Assembly: GCA_946481615.1 (NCBI GenBank)
Contig: CAMLOR010000078.1
Coordinates: 1 to 13,390 of the forward strand
Length of the DNA stretch: 13,390 nucleotides
Direction of reading: 5' to 3'
Origin: an uncultured Aquimonas sp.
Lineage (GTDB): Bacteria > Pseudomonadota > Gammaproteobacteria > Xanthomonadales > Xanthomonadaceae
A program made the translations under genes and the position numbers. Below are positions 7,180 to 13,199 of the stretch, piece after piece (positions within the stretch are counted from its first letter, which is position 1; each line of letters begins with the position of its first letter). The notes beneath the pieces were generated by a model. That model was not told the origin of the DNA. It searched no databases and saw only the letters and a program-made list of their open reading frames with translations.

Positions 7180-8174
7180 GCGGCAGGCCGCGTCAGATCG
7201 CGCGCGCCGATGCGCGCTTCGAGCAGCGCGATGAGATCGCGCGTTTCTTCGTAGCGCTTGCCGATCTCGCGCGTGTACTTCCACGTCAGCGGCAGATCAC
7301 CGAGATACGCGGCCTTGCCGTCGCGATACCAGAGCCGGCAGAAGATGCCGAGCACCTTGAGATGGCGCTGCACGCCCATCAGGTCGAACCAGCGCCGGAA
7401 ACGCGAGGGATCGAGCGCGAAGCCGAGGCGCTCGTAGCGCAAGCGCAGGCCGTCGAGCCAGCCGTACACGCGCTCCTCGGGCCACTCGATGTACAGATCG
7501 CGCAGCAGCGAGACCGCATCGTAGGTGATGGGCCCGCGCACGGCATCCTGGAAATCGATGATGCCGGGGCCGTGCGCGTCGCGCATCGGCAGCATCAGGT
7601 TGCGCGAATGGAAATCGCGGTGCACGAAGACGTGCGGCTGTGCCTGCGCATTGTTCACCAGCGCGCGGAAGGCGGACTCGATCACGTCCCATTCCTCGCA
7701 TTCGGGCGTGTAGCCCAGGTGCCGTTGCAGGAACCAGGTCGGCATCAGTTCCATTTCGGCGACGAGCCGGGCTTCGTCATAGGCGGGCAGGCCTTGCGCG
7801 TCGACCTGCGTCATCGTCGCCAGCGCATCGAGCGCCGCGCCGTACAGCGCATCGACGGTGTTCTCGTTCAGCGCGGGCAGATAGAGCCTCGTGCCCAGAT
7901 CGGAGATCAGCAGGAAGCCTTCTTCGATGTTCTGCGCGTGCACGTCCGGCGCTTCGAGGCCGGCGGCGCGCAGCCGCGCCGCGATGTCCACCCAGGGCCG
8001 CACGTCTTCGCGATCGGGGGGGGCGTCCATCACGATCCAGGTCGGATCGGTGCCCACGGTGCGCCAGTAGCTGCGGAAGCTGGCGTCGCTGCTGGCGGAC
8101 ACCAGCGTCAGCGTGTCGTCGGCGAGGACCTCGCGGGTCCATTGCAGGCGGCGGTCTGGGCGGTTCGCGGTCAC
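7176..8174 (-). CDS. amgK: AmgK, anomeric MurNAc/GlcNAc kinase (aminoglycoside phosphotransferase fold)
   Basis: AmgK phosphorylates MurNAc (and GlcNAc) at C1, feeding MurU in peptidoglycan recycling. The catalytic loop FVHRDFHSRNLM contains H185, D187 and N192 counted from the chosen start, and GIIDFQDA supplies the second metal-binding Asp (about D207); both match the APH-fold family. LGFALDPSRFRRWFDLMGVQRHLKVLGIF and the C-terminal kinase helices are typical of AmgK. I chose the GTG at 8174 (332 residues) because recognisable sequence starts near NRPDRRLQWTREVL. The only upstream ATG (8237) would add 21 low-complexity residues, and neither start has a good Shine-Dalgarno. A run of eight G (8016-8023, C on the coding strand) lies in the N-terminal lobe. 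In pseudomonads the pair neighbours lptD; here it neighbours hipA and a Rieske oxidoreductase. Confidence 0.88.
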   Translation of the reverse strand: MTANRPDRRLQWTREVLADDTLTLVSASSDASFRSYWRTVGTDPTWIVMDAPPDREDVRPWVDIAARLRAAGLEAPDVHAQNIEEGFLLISDLGTRLYLPALNENTVDALYGAALDALATMTQVDAQGLPAYDEARLVAEMELMPTWFLQRHLGYTPECEEWDVIESAFRALVNNAQAQPHVFVHRDFHSRNLMLPMRDAHGPGIIDFQDAVRGPITYDAVSLLRDLYIEWPEERVYGWLDGLRLRYERLGFALDPSRFRRWFDLMGVQRHLKVLGIFCRLWYRDGKAAYLGDLPLTWKYTREIGKRYEETRDLIALLEARIGARDLTRPAA

Positions 8175-8292
8175 GTGTGCGGCATTCGTGGAGGGCCTGC
8201 AGTGTAGCCGCAGCGGGCTCGTGCGCGCCGGGTGCATCGGCGGTTAATGCGCGTGGCGCGAGCATGAGGCCAGGCAACCGCGGAGCAAGGCC

Positions 8293-9837
8293 ATGCCCGA
8301 GTCCGGCGAAACCCTCTCCTTGTGGCAGTCGCAGATACTGCCGCGGCCCACCACGCCGCTCGATGCCGACGCGCGCTGTGATGTCTGCGTCGTCGGCGCC
8401 GGCATCGCCGGCCTCACCACCGCCTATCTGCTCGCACTGCAGGGCCGCAGCGTGATCGTGCTGGACGACGGGCCCATCGGTGGCGGCGCCACGTTGCGCA
8501 CCACCGGCCACCTCTGCAACGCGCTCGACGATCGCTACTGGCGCCTGGAACGCTGGCACGGGCCCGAAGGCGCGCGGCTCGCGGCACAGAGCCATTCCGC
8601 CGCCATCGACCGCATCGAAGCCATCGTCGACAGCGAGCGCATCGATTGCGATTTCCGCCGCCTCGACGGCTATCTCGTGACGGGCGATCCGGCGCAGGGC
8701 AGCGAAGAACTCGAACGCGAACTCGAAGCCGCGCGCCGTGCGGGCATCGAGGCCGACATGTCGTGCGTGCCTTCGGACTTCGACTTCGGCATGGCGCTGC
8801 GCTTCCCGCGCCAGGCGCGATTCCACGCCGGCAAATATCTCGACGGCCTCGCCGCGGCTGCGCAGCGCGTCGGCGTGCGCATCGCCAGCCCCATGCACAT
8901 GACCGACATCGAGGACGGCCGCCCCGCCCGCATCGCCACCACCGCGGGCGTGCAGATCGACTGCGACGCCGCCATCGTGGCCACCAACACGCCGGTGATC
9001 GACCGCCTGCTGATCCACACCAAGCAGGCCGCCTGCCGCACCTACGTGATCGCGGCGCGCGTGCCGCGCGGCGACGTGGCCGATTACCTGCTTTGGGACA
9101 CGCTCGATCCTTACCACTACGTCCGCACGCAACCGGGCGACGACGGCGGCGATTGGCTGATCGTCGGCGGCGAAGACCACAAGACCGGCCAGCCGGACGA
9201 CGAAGACCCGGGCGAGGCGCCGTTCGAACGCCTGCAGGCCTGGGCGCGCGCCCGCTTCGCCACGATGGGCGTGCCGGAATTCCGCTGGTCGGGTCAGGTA
9301 CTCGAACCGCACGACGGCCTCGCCTTCATCGGCCGCAACCCGATGGACGCGAGCAACGTGTTCGTCGCCACCGGCGACTCCGGCAACGGCCTCACGCACG
9401 GCACCATCGCCGGCATGCTGCTCGCCGACCTCGTCGCCGGCCGCGAAAACCCGTGGGCCACGCTCTACGACCCCTCGCGCAAATCGATGCTCACCGTCGG
9501 CACCTTCCTGCGCGAGAACCTCAACTTCGCCAGCCAATACCGCGACTTCGCCACGCCGGGCGAAGTCGACGACCCGGAAGCCATCGAACCGGGGCAGGGC
9601 GCGCTACTGCGCCGCGGCGCCACCAAGCACGCGCTCTACCGCGACAAGCGCGGCACGCTGCACGAACTCTCGGCGATCTGCCCGCACCTGGGCTGCCTGG
9701 TGCACTGGAATGGTGTCGAAAAGACCTGGGATTGCCCCTGCCACGGGTCGCGCTTCGCGGCCGAGGACGGGCACGTGCTGAACGGGCCGGCAAATCGCGG
9801 GCTTACCGTGATCGAGTCATTCCGGGCAGCGGGGTAG
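8293..9837 (+). CDS. FAD-dependent oxidoreductase (DAO) with C-terminal Rieske [2Fe-2S] domain
   Basis: This 514-residue two-domain protein starts with a DAO-type FAD-binding fold: VVGAGIAG (33-40) is the GxGxxG dinucleotide loop, closing with an acidic residue in VIVLDDG. FVATGDSGNGLTHGTIAG near residues 355-372 is the second FAD-contact block of this fold. The last 80 residues are a Rieske domain: C463-x-H465 (CPHLGC) and C481-x2-H484 (CPCHGS), with C468 and C483 as the usual disulfide pair. The same architecture occurs in proteins such as Bacillus YhfW (COG0665 plus COG0723). The substrate is unknown; a glycine/amine-type oxidation with electrons passing through the 2Fe-2S centre is a family-level guess. 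No signal peptide is seen. GGAG/AAGG at 8282-8290 is a fair ribosome binding site. The gene is divergent from amgK and appears monocistronic. Confidence 0.9.
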   Translation: MPESGETLSLWQSQILPRPTTPLDADARCDVCVVGAGIAGLTTAYLLALQGRSVIVLDDGPIGGGATLRTTGHLCNALDDRYWRLERWHGPEGARLAAQSHSAAIDRIEAIVDSERIDCDFRRLDGYLVTGDPAQGSEELERELEAARRAGIEADMSCVPSDFDFGMALRFPRQARFHAGKYLDGLAAAAQRVGVRIASPMHMTDIEDGRPARIATTAGVQIDCDAAIVATNTPVIDRLLIHTKQAACRTYVIAARVPRGDVADYLLWDTLDPYHYVRTQPGDDGGDWLIVGGEDHKTGQPDDEDPGEAPFERLQAWARARFATMGVPEFRWSGQVLEPHDGLAFIGRNPMDASNVFVATGDSGNGLTHGTIAGMLLADLVAGRENPWATLYDPSRKSMLTVGTFLRENLNFASQYRDFATPGEVDDPEAIEPGQGALLRRGATKHALYRDKRGTLHELSAICPHLGCLVHWNGVEKTWDCPCHGSRFAAEDGHVLNGPANRGLTVIESFRAAG

Positions 9838-9857
9838 CCGTCACCATCGCCGGAAAG

Positions 9858-10386
9858 CTAAGGATCAGGTCCGTAGCTGATATAGGCGCGGCGATTCCTC
9901 GCGCGACCTTCTTCGGTTGCATTGTCGCCAATCGGTCGAGCGGCACCGAATTCATAGGGCTTTTCTAACCTCGTCGCCGAGACTCCGTTGCTGATCAACC
10001 AATCGTGCACCGCTGTCGCGCGAGCCTCAGAAAGATCCACGCACGTTCGGCCCGAACACTCCGATGTATCTGTGAATCCCGCGACGCGAACCGGAATGCC
10101 CTCAGGAAAACGTTTGAGCAGTGGCAAGTCGTCACGTAGAGCCGAAAGATTCGTCTGGGCCGGTTCCGCAAGAGCGGCAAGTAGGGTGTTGAGCGTGAGA
10201 TGGCTCGCCGCTCTTGAACATCACGCCGATGAAATCTTCAGGTTCCGAGCTGTAACCCGCCATGTTGAAATCTTCTGCGTGGTCGAGCGACGGCCTTTTG
10301 CCAGCATGCGGGTGGGTGGCGCAGTAAGCGCAAAGCGCCATGGCAGTCAGAAGCGGAACCCTGTGGATTGCGGTCGACGACTTCAT
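9858..10386 (-). pseudogene. small exported OmpA-domain protein, frameshifted
   Basis: The gene starts at ATG 10386 behind a good Shine-Dalgarno and encodes an N-terminal hydrophobic segment (MKSSTAIHRVPLLTAMALCAYC), then a stretch ending PEDFIGVMFKSGE. At about 10200-10208 the frame must change by one base: the next frame over continues HLTLNTLLAALAEPAQ, a run ALRDDLPLLKRFPEGIPV, then the OmpA C-terminal hallmarks GFTDTSEC, LSEARATAVHDWL, GVSATRL and NATEEGRARNRRAYI before the TAG at 9858-9860. Removing one base from GAGCCATC would give a continuous protein of 175 residues with a full peptidoglycan-binding OmpA domain from about residue 56. Without it, translation ends after 84 residues. This is either a real disruption or a sequencing error. 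A Cys pair (ECSGRTC) could form a disulfide. It lies 139 bases downstream of the 116-residue exported protein. Confidence 0.8.
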
Positions 10387-10394
10387 TTACAACT

Positions 10395-10400
10395 TCCCTC
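10395..10400 (-). promoter_or_regulatory. ribosome binding site of the OmpA-domain gene
   Basis: On the minus strand GAGGGA lies eight bases before the ATG at 10386. It fixes the start of the frameshifted gene at the signal-sequence Met rather than at the internal TTG (10127) where the uninterrupted OmpA-domain frame could formally begin. Confidence 0.55.
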
Positions 10401-10525
10401 GGTTGGACCTGCGAACGCACTTTTGACCGAGAATTTCGTCCGCGCGTAAACCTTTCCTTGGTCGATGCCATCGGCGGGATTTCATGGCGCCTTCCATCGG
10501 TCCGCCTTGCGGTGGTGCGAGGGAA

Positions 10526-10876
10526 CTAGCGAGCATAGGAAACTCGCGTCACCTCACCTGCCGACGAGACGAAATAGTGAATCTCAGGCCCGTACTTCGT
10601 CTTGCCGCCCAACGTCAAAGGCTCATCGGGAGGCTGGTTCGGAACGAATACCACCTCAGTTTCCGAGTTGTGCCGCCGGACAATGATGGAGAAGTTCTCA
10701 GGATCGAGGTCGCGGGCTCGAAATTTTTGCAGCGCGATCTCGCAAGCCACCAGCTGAGCTCCGGTCATCCGTGCTTCTGACGGGATTGCGTCGGCGTGCT
10801 CATGAGCGAAGACTGCGCATGAAGTGGTGAGCACAATCGCGCTCAATCCGCATCGGCCAATGGATAAGAACTTCAT
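10526..10876 (-). CDS. small exported protein of unknown family; candidate immunity protein
   Basis: This 116-residue protein has a clear signal peptide (MKFLSIGRCGLSAIVLTTSCAVFA, likely cleaved before HEHADA). The mature part of about 92 residues has one predicted helix (TGAQLVACEIALQKFRARDL) followed by strand-rich sequence, EVVFVPNQPP and a terminal hairpin EIHYFVSSAGEVTRVSYAR. I recognise no family; the alpha-then-beta-hairpin pattern resembles small periplasmic inhibitor or immunity domains only in outline. The ATG directly abuts the stop of the RHS-tail gene (TAGATG), with GAGGAG inside the upstream gene as its Shine-Dalgarno, so the two are made together. A short exported protein coupled behind an exported RHS-derived effector is the expected place for an immunity protein. 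That role is inference. Confidence 0.75.
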   Translation of the reverse strand: MKFLSIGRCGLSAIVLTTSCAVFAHEHADAIPSEARMTGAQLVACEIALQKFRARDLDPENFSIIVRRHNSETEVVFVPNQPPDEPLTLGGKTKYGPEIHYFVSSAGEVTRVSYAR

Positions 10877-11506
10877 CTACTCGAACTCCTCCGTCTTGAG
10901 CGTTTGAACGTCATACTCCTTGATCTTCCCGCTCGGAGTTCCTACGTAGCCGGCGTAGTTGCCAGTTTTTCCAATGTCTGCGGCTTGATGAGAAGTAAGC
11001 TTGTCTTCCTCGGAGAAATTCTCGCTATCGAAATCGTCTCTCTTGGGGTCGCCGGTCACGACGATTTCGCCTGATTCGTCCTCCACCGAGTAGTTGCCGT
11101 GCGTGTGGTAGTCACCTTCCACTACCCCATCCTTCGGCATCTGGTCGATGTTGGCGAATGGTTTGGATTCTATCTCGTCGCCCTTTGCGGCCTCAGTCGC
11201 ATAGTGTGTACTACCTACGCGATAGAGCGCTCCGGCGTATTCCTTGTTCTCCGAGATGGATCTCGGGTTTACATGAGTGATTGCGTCCTTGGCGGCGTCG
11301 CGTCGCGTCTTGAATGGATCGCCCGGCTTCCTTCCGTCCGGATCGACAAACGTGTACGGATTGTTGTTGGCGTACCAGTACCGGTTGAAATTCTCCTCGT
11401 CCGCCGGCGCGGGGTCGGGGCTCAGAAAACGTGCGGCGGCTGGTTCCGTCATCGCTAACAGCAGGGAGAACAGCGCGGTCGTCTGGAACGTCTTGTTCGA
11501 AGTCAT
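10877..11506 (-). CDS. secreted RHS-core-tail protein with DUF4329-like C-terminal domain
   Basis: The protein has 209 residues. Residues 1-25 form a signal peptide (MTSNKTFQTTALFSLLLAMT, cleavage near PAAA/RF). Residues 26-59 are exactly the end of an RHS-repeat-associated core: RFLSPDP, FNRYWYANNNPYTFVDPDGR. Residues 69-200 resemble DUF4329, a domain found at RHS C-termini: RRDAAKDAI, ENKEYAGALYRV, GDYHTHGNYS with H134 and H136, FSEEDKLTS with S165 and D168, and YAGYVGTPSGKIKEYDV. The HxH...SxxD arrangement recalls JAMM/JAB metalloproteases, but the H136-S165 distance is longer than in classical JAMM, so catalysis is unproven. No RHS/YD repeats lie upstream; the tail is fused straight to a Sec signal. 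The ATG overlaps the upstream stop (ATGA) and the TAG abuts the next ATG. Base composition is lower in GC than the core genes. Confidence 0.82.
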   Translation of the reverse strand: MTSNKTFQTTALFSLLLAMTEPAAARFLSPDPAPADEENFNRYWYANNNPYTFVDPDGRKPGDPFKTRRDAAKDAITHVNPRSISENKEYAGALYRVGSTHYATEAAKGDEIESKPFANIDQMPKDGVVEGDYHTHGNYSVEDESGEIVVTGDPKRDDFDSENFSEEDKLTSHQAADIGKTGNYAGYVGTPSGKIKEYDVQTLKTEEFE

Positions 11507-12579
11507 TGCTTGATACCTCGCCTCATTTTTTCGTGTTCAATGGATTGCAGATACGCGGCTTGCTGCTCCGGGGTCGGTTCGACCCAGCCCAAGGCCTCGG
11601 CCTGCGCGAACAGCCCCCGGTTGGTCTGCTGCAGGAATCGCACTTCGCCGTGCAGTTCCACAGGGAGGTTGGCCGGGTCGGGATAGCGCTGCTCGATGGT
11701 GTCCAGCAGCACGGCGTAGCCGGTGCCGGCATGCAGCATCGCTTCCACGTGGCGTGGGTCCAGGGAGAGCGCGAGGTCGGCAGTCGCGATGAGGTCCGTC
11801 CCGCGGGCGGTCCGGCGGTAGTGCTCCATCAGCGTGCCAAGCATTCTGGCGACAGCTTCGCGCGGGGTGAGCGGGCGCAGGTAGATGCCCGACTCGATGG
11901 CGCGCGGCGAAATACCCAGATCGCGCTCGTACGTGCTGTCGTATTTGAAGCCGCCCGAGGTGGCTTCCACGTTGAGCCATTGCCCGTCGTCGGCCAGATA
12001 CTTCACCAGGATGTGCTGCGGCACCGCCGCGAGCGTCACGGGCAATCCGAGCTTCTGCCCGAGGATCACGAACAGGATCGGCATCGACACACAGTTGCCC
12101 CGGCGTGTTTCGAGGTAGTGCCCCAACAGCCTAGTGCGTGGATTCTTGCCGAGCGCGTCGTCGAGATCGTAGGCGAAGGGCCGCTGCCCGTTCCAGGGCC
12201 CGGACTCGTAGAGCGACGACAGCAGCAGATCGAGCCTGACACGGGAAGAGGCGTTCGCCGGGAATCGCTCGTGAATCCGCGCCGCCAAAGTTTCGATTTG
12301 CCGGATGACTGCTTCCGGATCGGTTTCCGGATCGACGACCGCATCGATCAGCAGCTTGGCCTGCAAGAGGTCCGGATGCTCGCCGGAAGTGGCAACAAAG
12401 GAACGCAGCGGCTGCAGTTCTGCTAGTGCTTCCCCGGCATGGGCCGCGACCAGTGCGGCAAGGCTAAAGGTCAGGCCGGCAATCAGTTTGGTGGCCATCC
12501 GAATGAGACTGATCGGGGCCATGACGCGACGCACGACACCGTCGGTTGTCGTCGGCGCCTCCACGCTTCTTCGCTCCAT
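11503..12579 (-). CDS. transglutaminase/SirB1-like exported protein
   Basis: The 358-residue protein has a SirB1/transglutaminase-like core: RRGNCVSMPILFVILGQKLGLP with C163, AVPQHILVKY with H189, and WLNVEATSGG with E205, giving a plausible Cys-His-acid triad. A helical TPR-like tail follows (TADLALSLDPRHVEAMLHAG). A signal sequence MATKLIAGLTFSLAALVAAHA begins at residue 28, so the product is probably periplasmic. The start is uncertain. ATG 12579 has a good Shine-Dalgarno (AAAGGA, seven bases away) but gives a long Arg-rich n-region. ATG 12498 gives a textbook signal peptide but lacks a ribosome binding site; ATG 12522 lies between. Members act as proteases, transferases or inactive scaffolds, so no reaction is claimed. 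Its TGA overlaps the RHS-tail gene's ATG (ATGA), making it the first gene of that coupled set. Confidence 0.85.
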   Translation of the reverse strand: MERRSVEAPTTTDGVVRRVMAPISLIRMATKLIAGLTFSLAALVAAHAGEALAELQPLRSFVATSGEHPDLLQAKLLIDAVVDPETDPEAVIRQIETLAARIHERFPANASSRVRLDLLLSSLYESGPWNGQRPFAYDLDDALGKNPRTRLLGHYLETRRGNCVSMPILFVILGQKLGLPVTLAAVPQHILVKYLADDGQWLNVEATSGGFKYDSTYERDLGISPRAIESGIYLRPLTPREAVARMLGTLMEHYRRTARGTDLIATADLALSLDPRHVEAMLHAGTGYAVLLDTIEQRYPDPANLPVELHGEVRFLQQTNRGLFAQAEALGWVEPTPEQQAAYLQSIEHEKMRRGIKQ

Positions 12580-12586
12580 CGCTGCA

Positions 12587-12592
12587 TCCTTT
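12587..12592 (-). promoter_or_regulatory. ribosome binding site of the transglutaminase-like gene
   Basis: AAAGGA on the minus strand lies seven bases before the ATG at 12579. It supports initiation there, although the better-looking signal peptide begins 27 codons further in. Confidence 0.45.
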
Positions 12593-12829
12593 CGTGGCGG
12601 GCTTCACCGCCGTGCGAACGCAAACGCGGTGTCCACGACGGCAAACGCCGCAGCGCGCGAGAACGCAATGTTCCTTTCTGGCGGTGCCAGCGGCGATCTC
12701 GGAACGGAGAATCCGTTGGGTGGCTGCAGTGCGGTCGCAACCACTCATCGCCGATCAACGGGGCGTGATTGGCGACTTGAAGCCACTTCAATCCGGCCGC
12801 TATCGGATTGTTTCGCGCAGATCGTTTCG

Positions 12830-12848
12830 GGCGGGTTGGTCGCCCGCC
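12830..12848 (-). terminator. possible weak terminator hairpin after the lipoprotein gene
   Basis: A 6-base GC-only stem with a 7-base loop lies about 30 bases downstream of the lipoprotein stop. The missing T-tract argues against an efficient intrinsic terminator, and such stems are common in DNA this GC-rich. Confidence 0.2.
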
Positions 12849-12878
12849 GGAGGCGTCAAGTCGACCGTATGAAACCGC

Positions 12879-13199
12879 CTAGAACTGCGGGTCCCAAGGC
12901 TCGGGAGTGACCTCGCAGCGCGCAGCTTTGCACCTGGGCGGCGTGGATTCGGGGCACTCGTAAACAGGGCCGCGATATCGCCCGCATAACCGCGACCGCT
13001 CGGCGGCGAGTTGCCCTGCGTACTGCTTGGCGACCGACGTACCGCAATCGGCACAGGCGACCGCGACGTACGTGCAGTCTGCGTCCACGTGACAGGCCAG
13101 ATGCTCAGGCCGAAGGGGCACGCGCCTGTTTTCCGTGAACGAGCATCCGCTCGCGGCCATGCAGCATGCGAGCGCGAACAATCCCAACGCTCGCATCAT
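12879..13199 (-). CDS. cysteine-rich small lipoprotein of unknown function
   Basis: From the ATG at 13199 the product has 106 residues. MMRALGLFALACCMAASGC ends in a lipobox (A-S-G-C, lipidated C19), and the next residues SFTENRR give no inner-membrane retention Asp, so an outer-membrane lipoprotein is likely. The mature part holds eight further cysteines (HLAC, DADC, VAC, ADC, RLC, YEC, PRC, ARC), probably four disulfides in the periplasm. I do not recognise the family; the CxxDxDC start resembles small Cys-rich secreted domains seen in other bacteria. The ATG overlaps the stop of the upstream histone-deacetylase-like gene as TGATG, so the two are coupled. A second ATG (13196) directly follows and is equally possible. 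The open frame extends 15 codons upstream but only as a shadow of that gene. Confidence 0.78.
   Translation of the reverse strand: MMRALGLFALACCMAASGCSFTENRRVPLRPEHLACHVDADCTYVAVACADCGTSVAKQYAGQLAAERSRLCGRYRGPVYECPESTPPRCKAARCEVTPEPWDPQF

Larger units (their letters stand above)
12580..12878. other. 299-base intergenic stretch without a convincing gene
   Basis: No reading frame here shows a recognisable domain or a start with a ribosome binding site. Two inverted repeats are visible: AACGGA-GAA-TCCGTT (12703-12717, perfect 6-base arms, 3-base centre) and GGCGGG/CCCGCC (12830-12835 and 12843-12848, 7-base loop). The second lies about 30 bases after the lipoprotein stop and could stall or end that transcript, but no T-run follows. 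The promoter of the transglutaminase-RHS set should be in this stretch; I could not pick out convincing -35/-10 boxes. Confidence 0.5.

Noticed and set aside
7777..9537. Long minus-strand open frame antisense to the Rieske flavoprotein (586 codons)
   Set aside because: Composition is typical of an antisense frame in GC-rich DNA; the plus-strand gene has clear FAD and Rieske motifs.
10238..10471. 77-codon minus-strand frame overlapping the start of the OmpA-domain gene
   Set aside because: Arg-rich shadow without signal peptide or domain; the overlapping frame from 10386 has a ribosome binding site and a signal sequence.
11431..12426. Plus-strand open frame of 331 codons
   Set aside because: Antisense of the transglutaminase-like gene, whose C-H-E motif positions are intact; no recognisable domain.
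12305..12910. 201-codon plus-strand frame over the 5' end of the transglutaminase-like gene and the intergenic stretch
   Set aside because: No motif or ribosome binding site, and its first part is antisense to the signal-peptide region of a supported gene.
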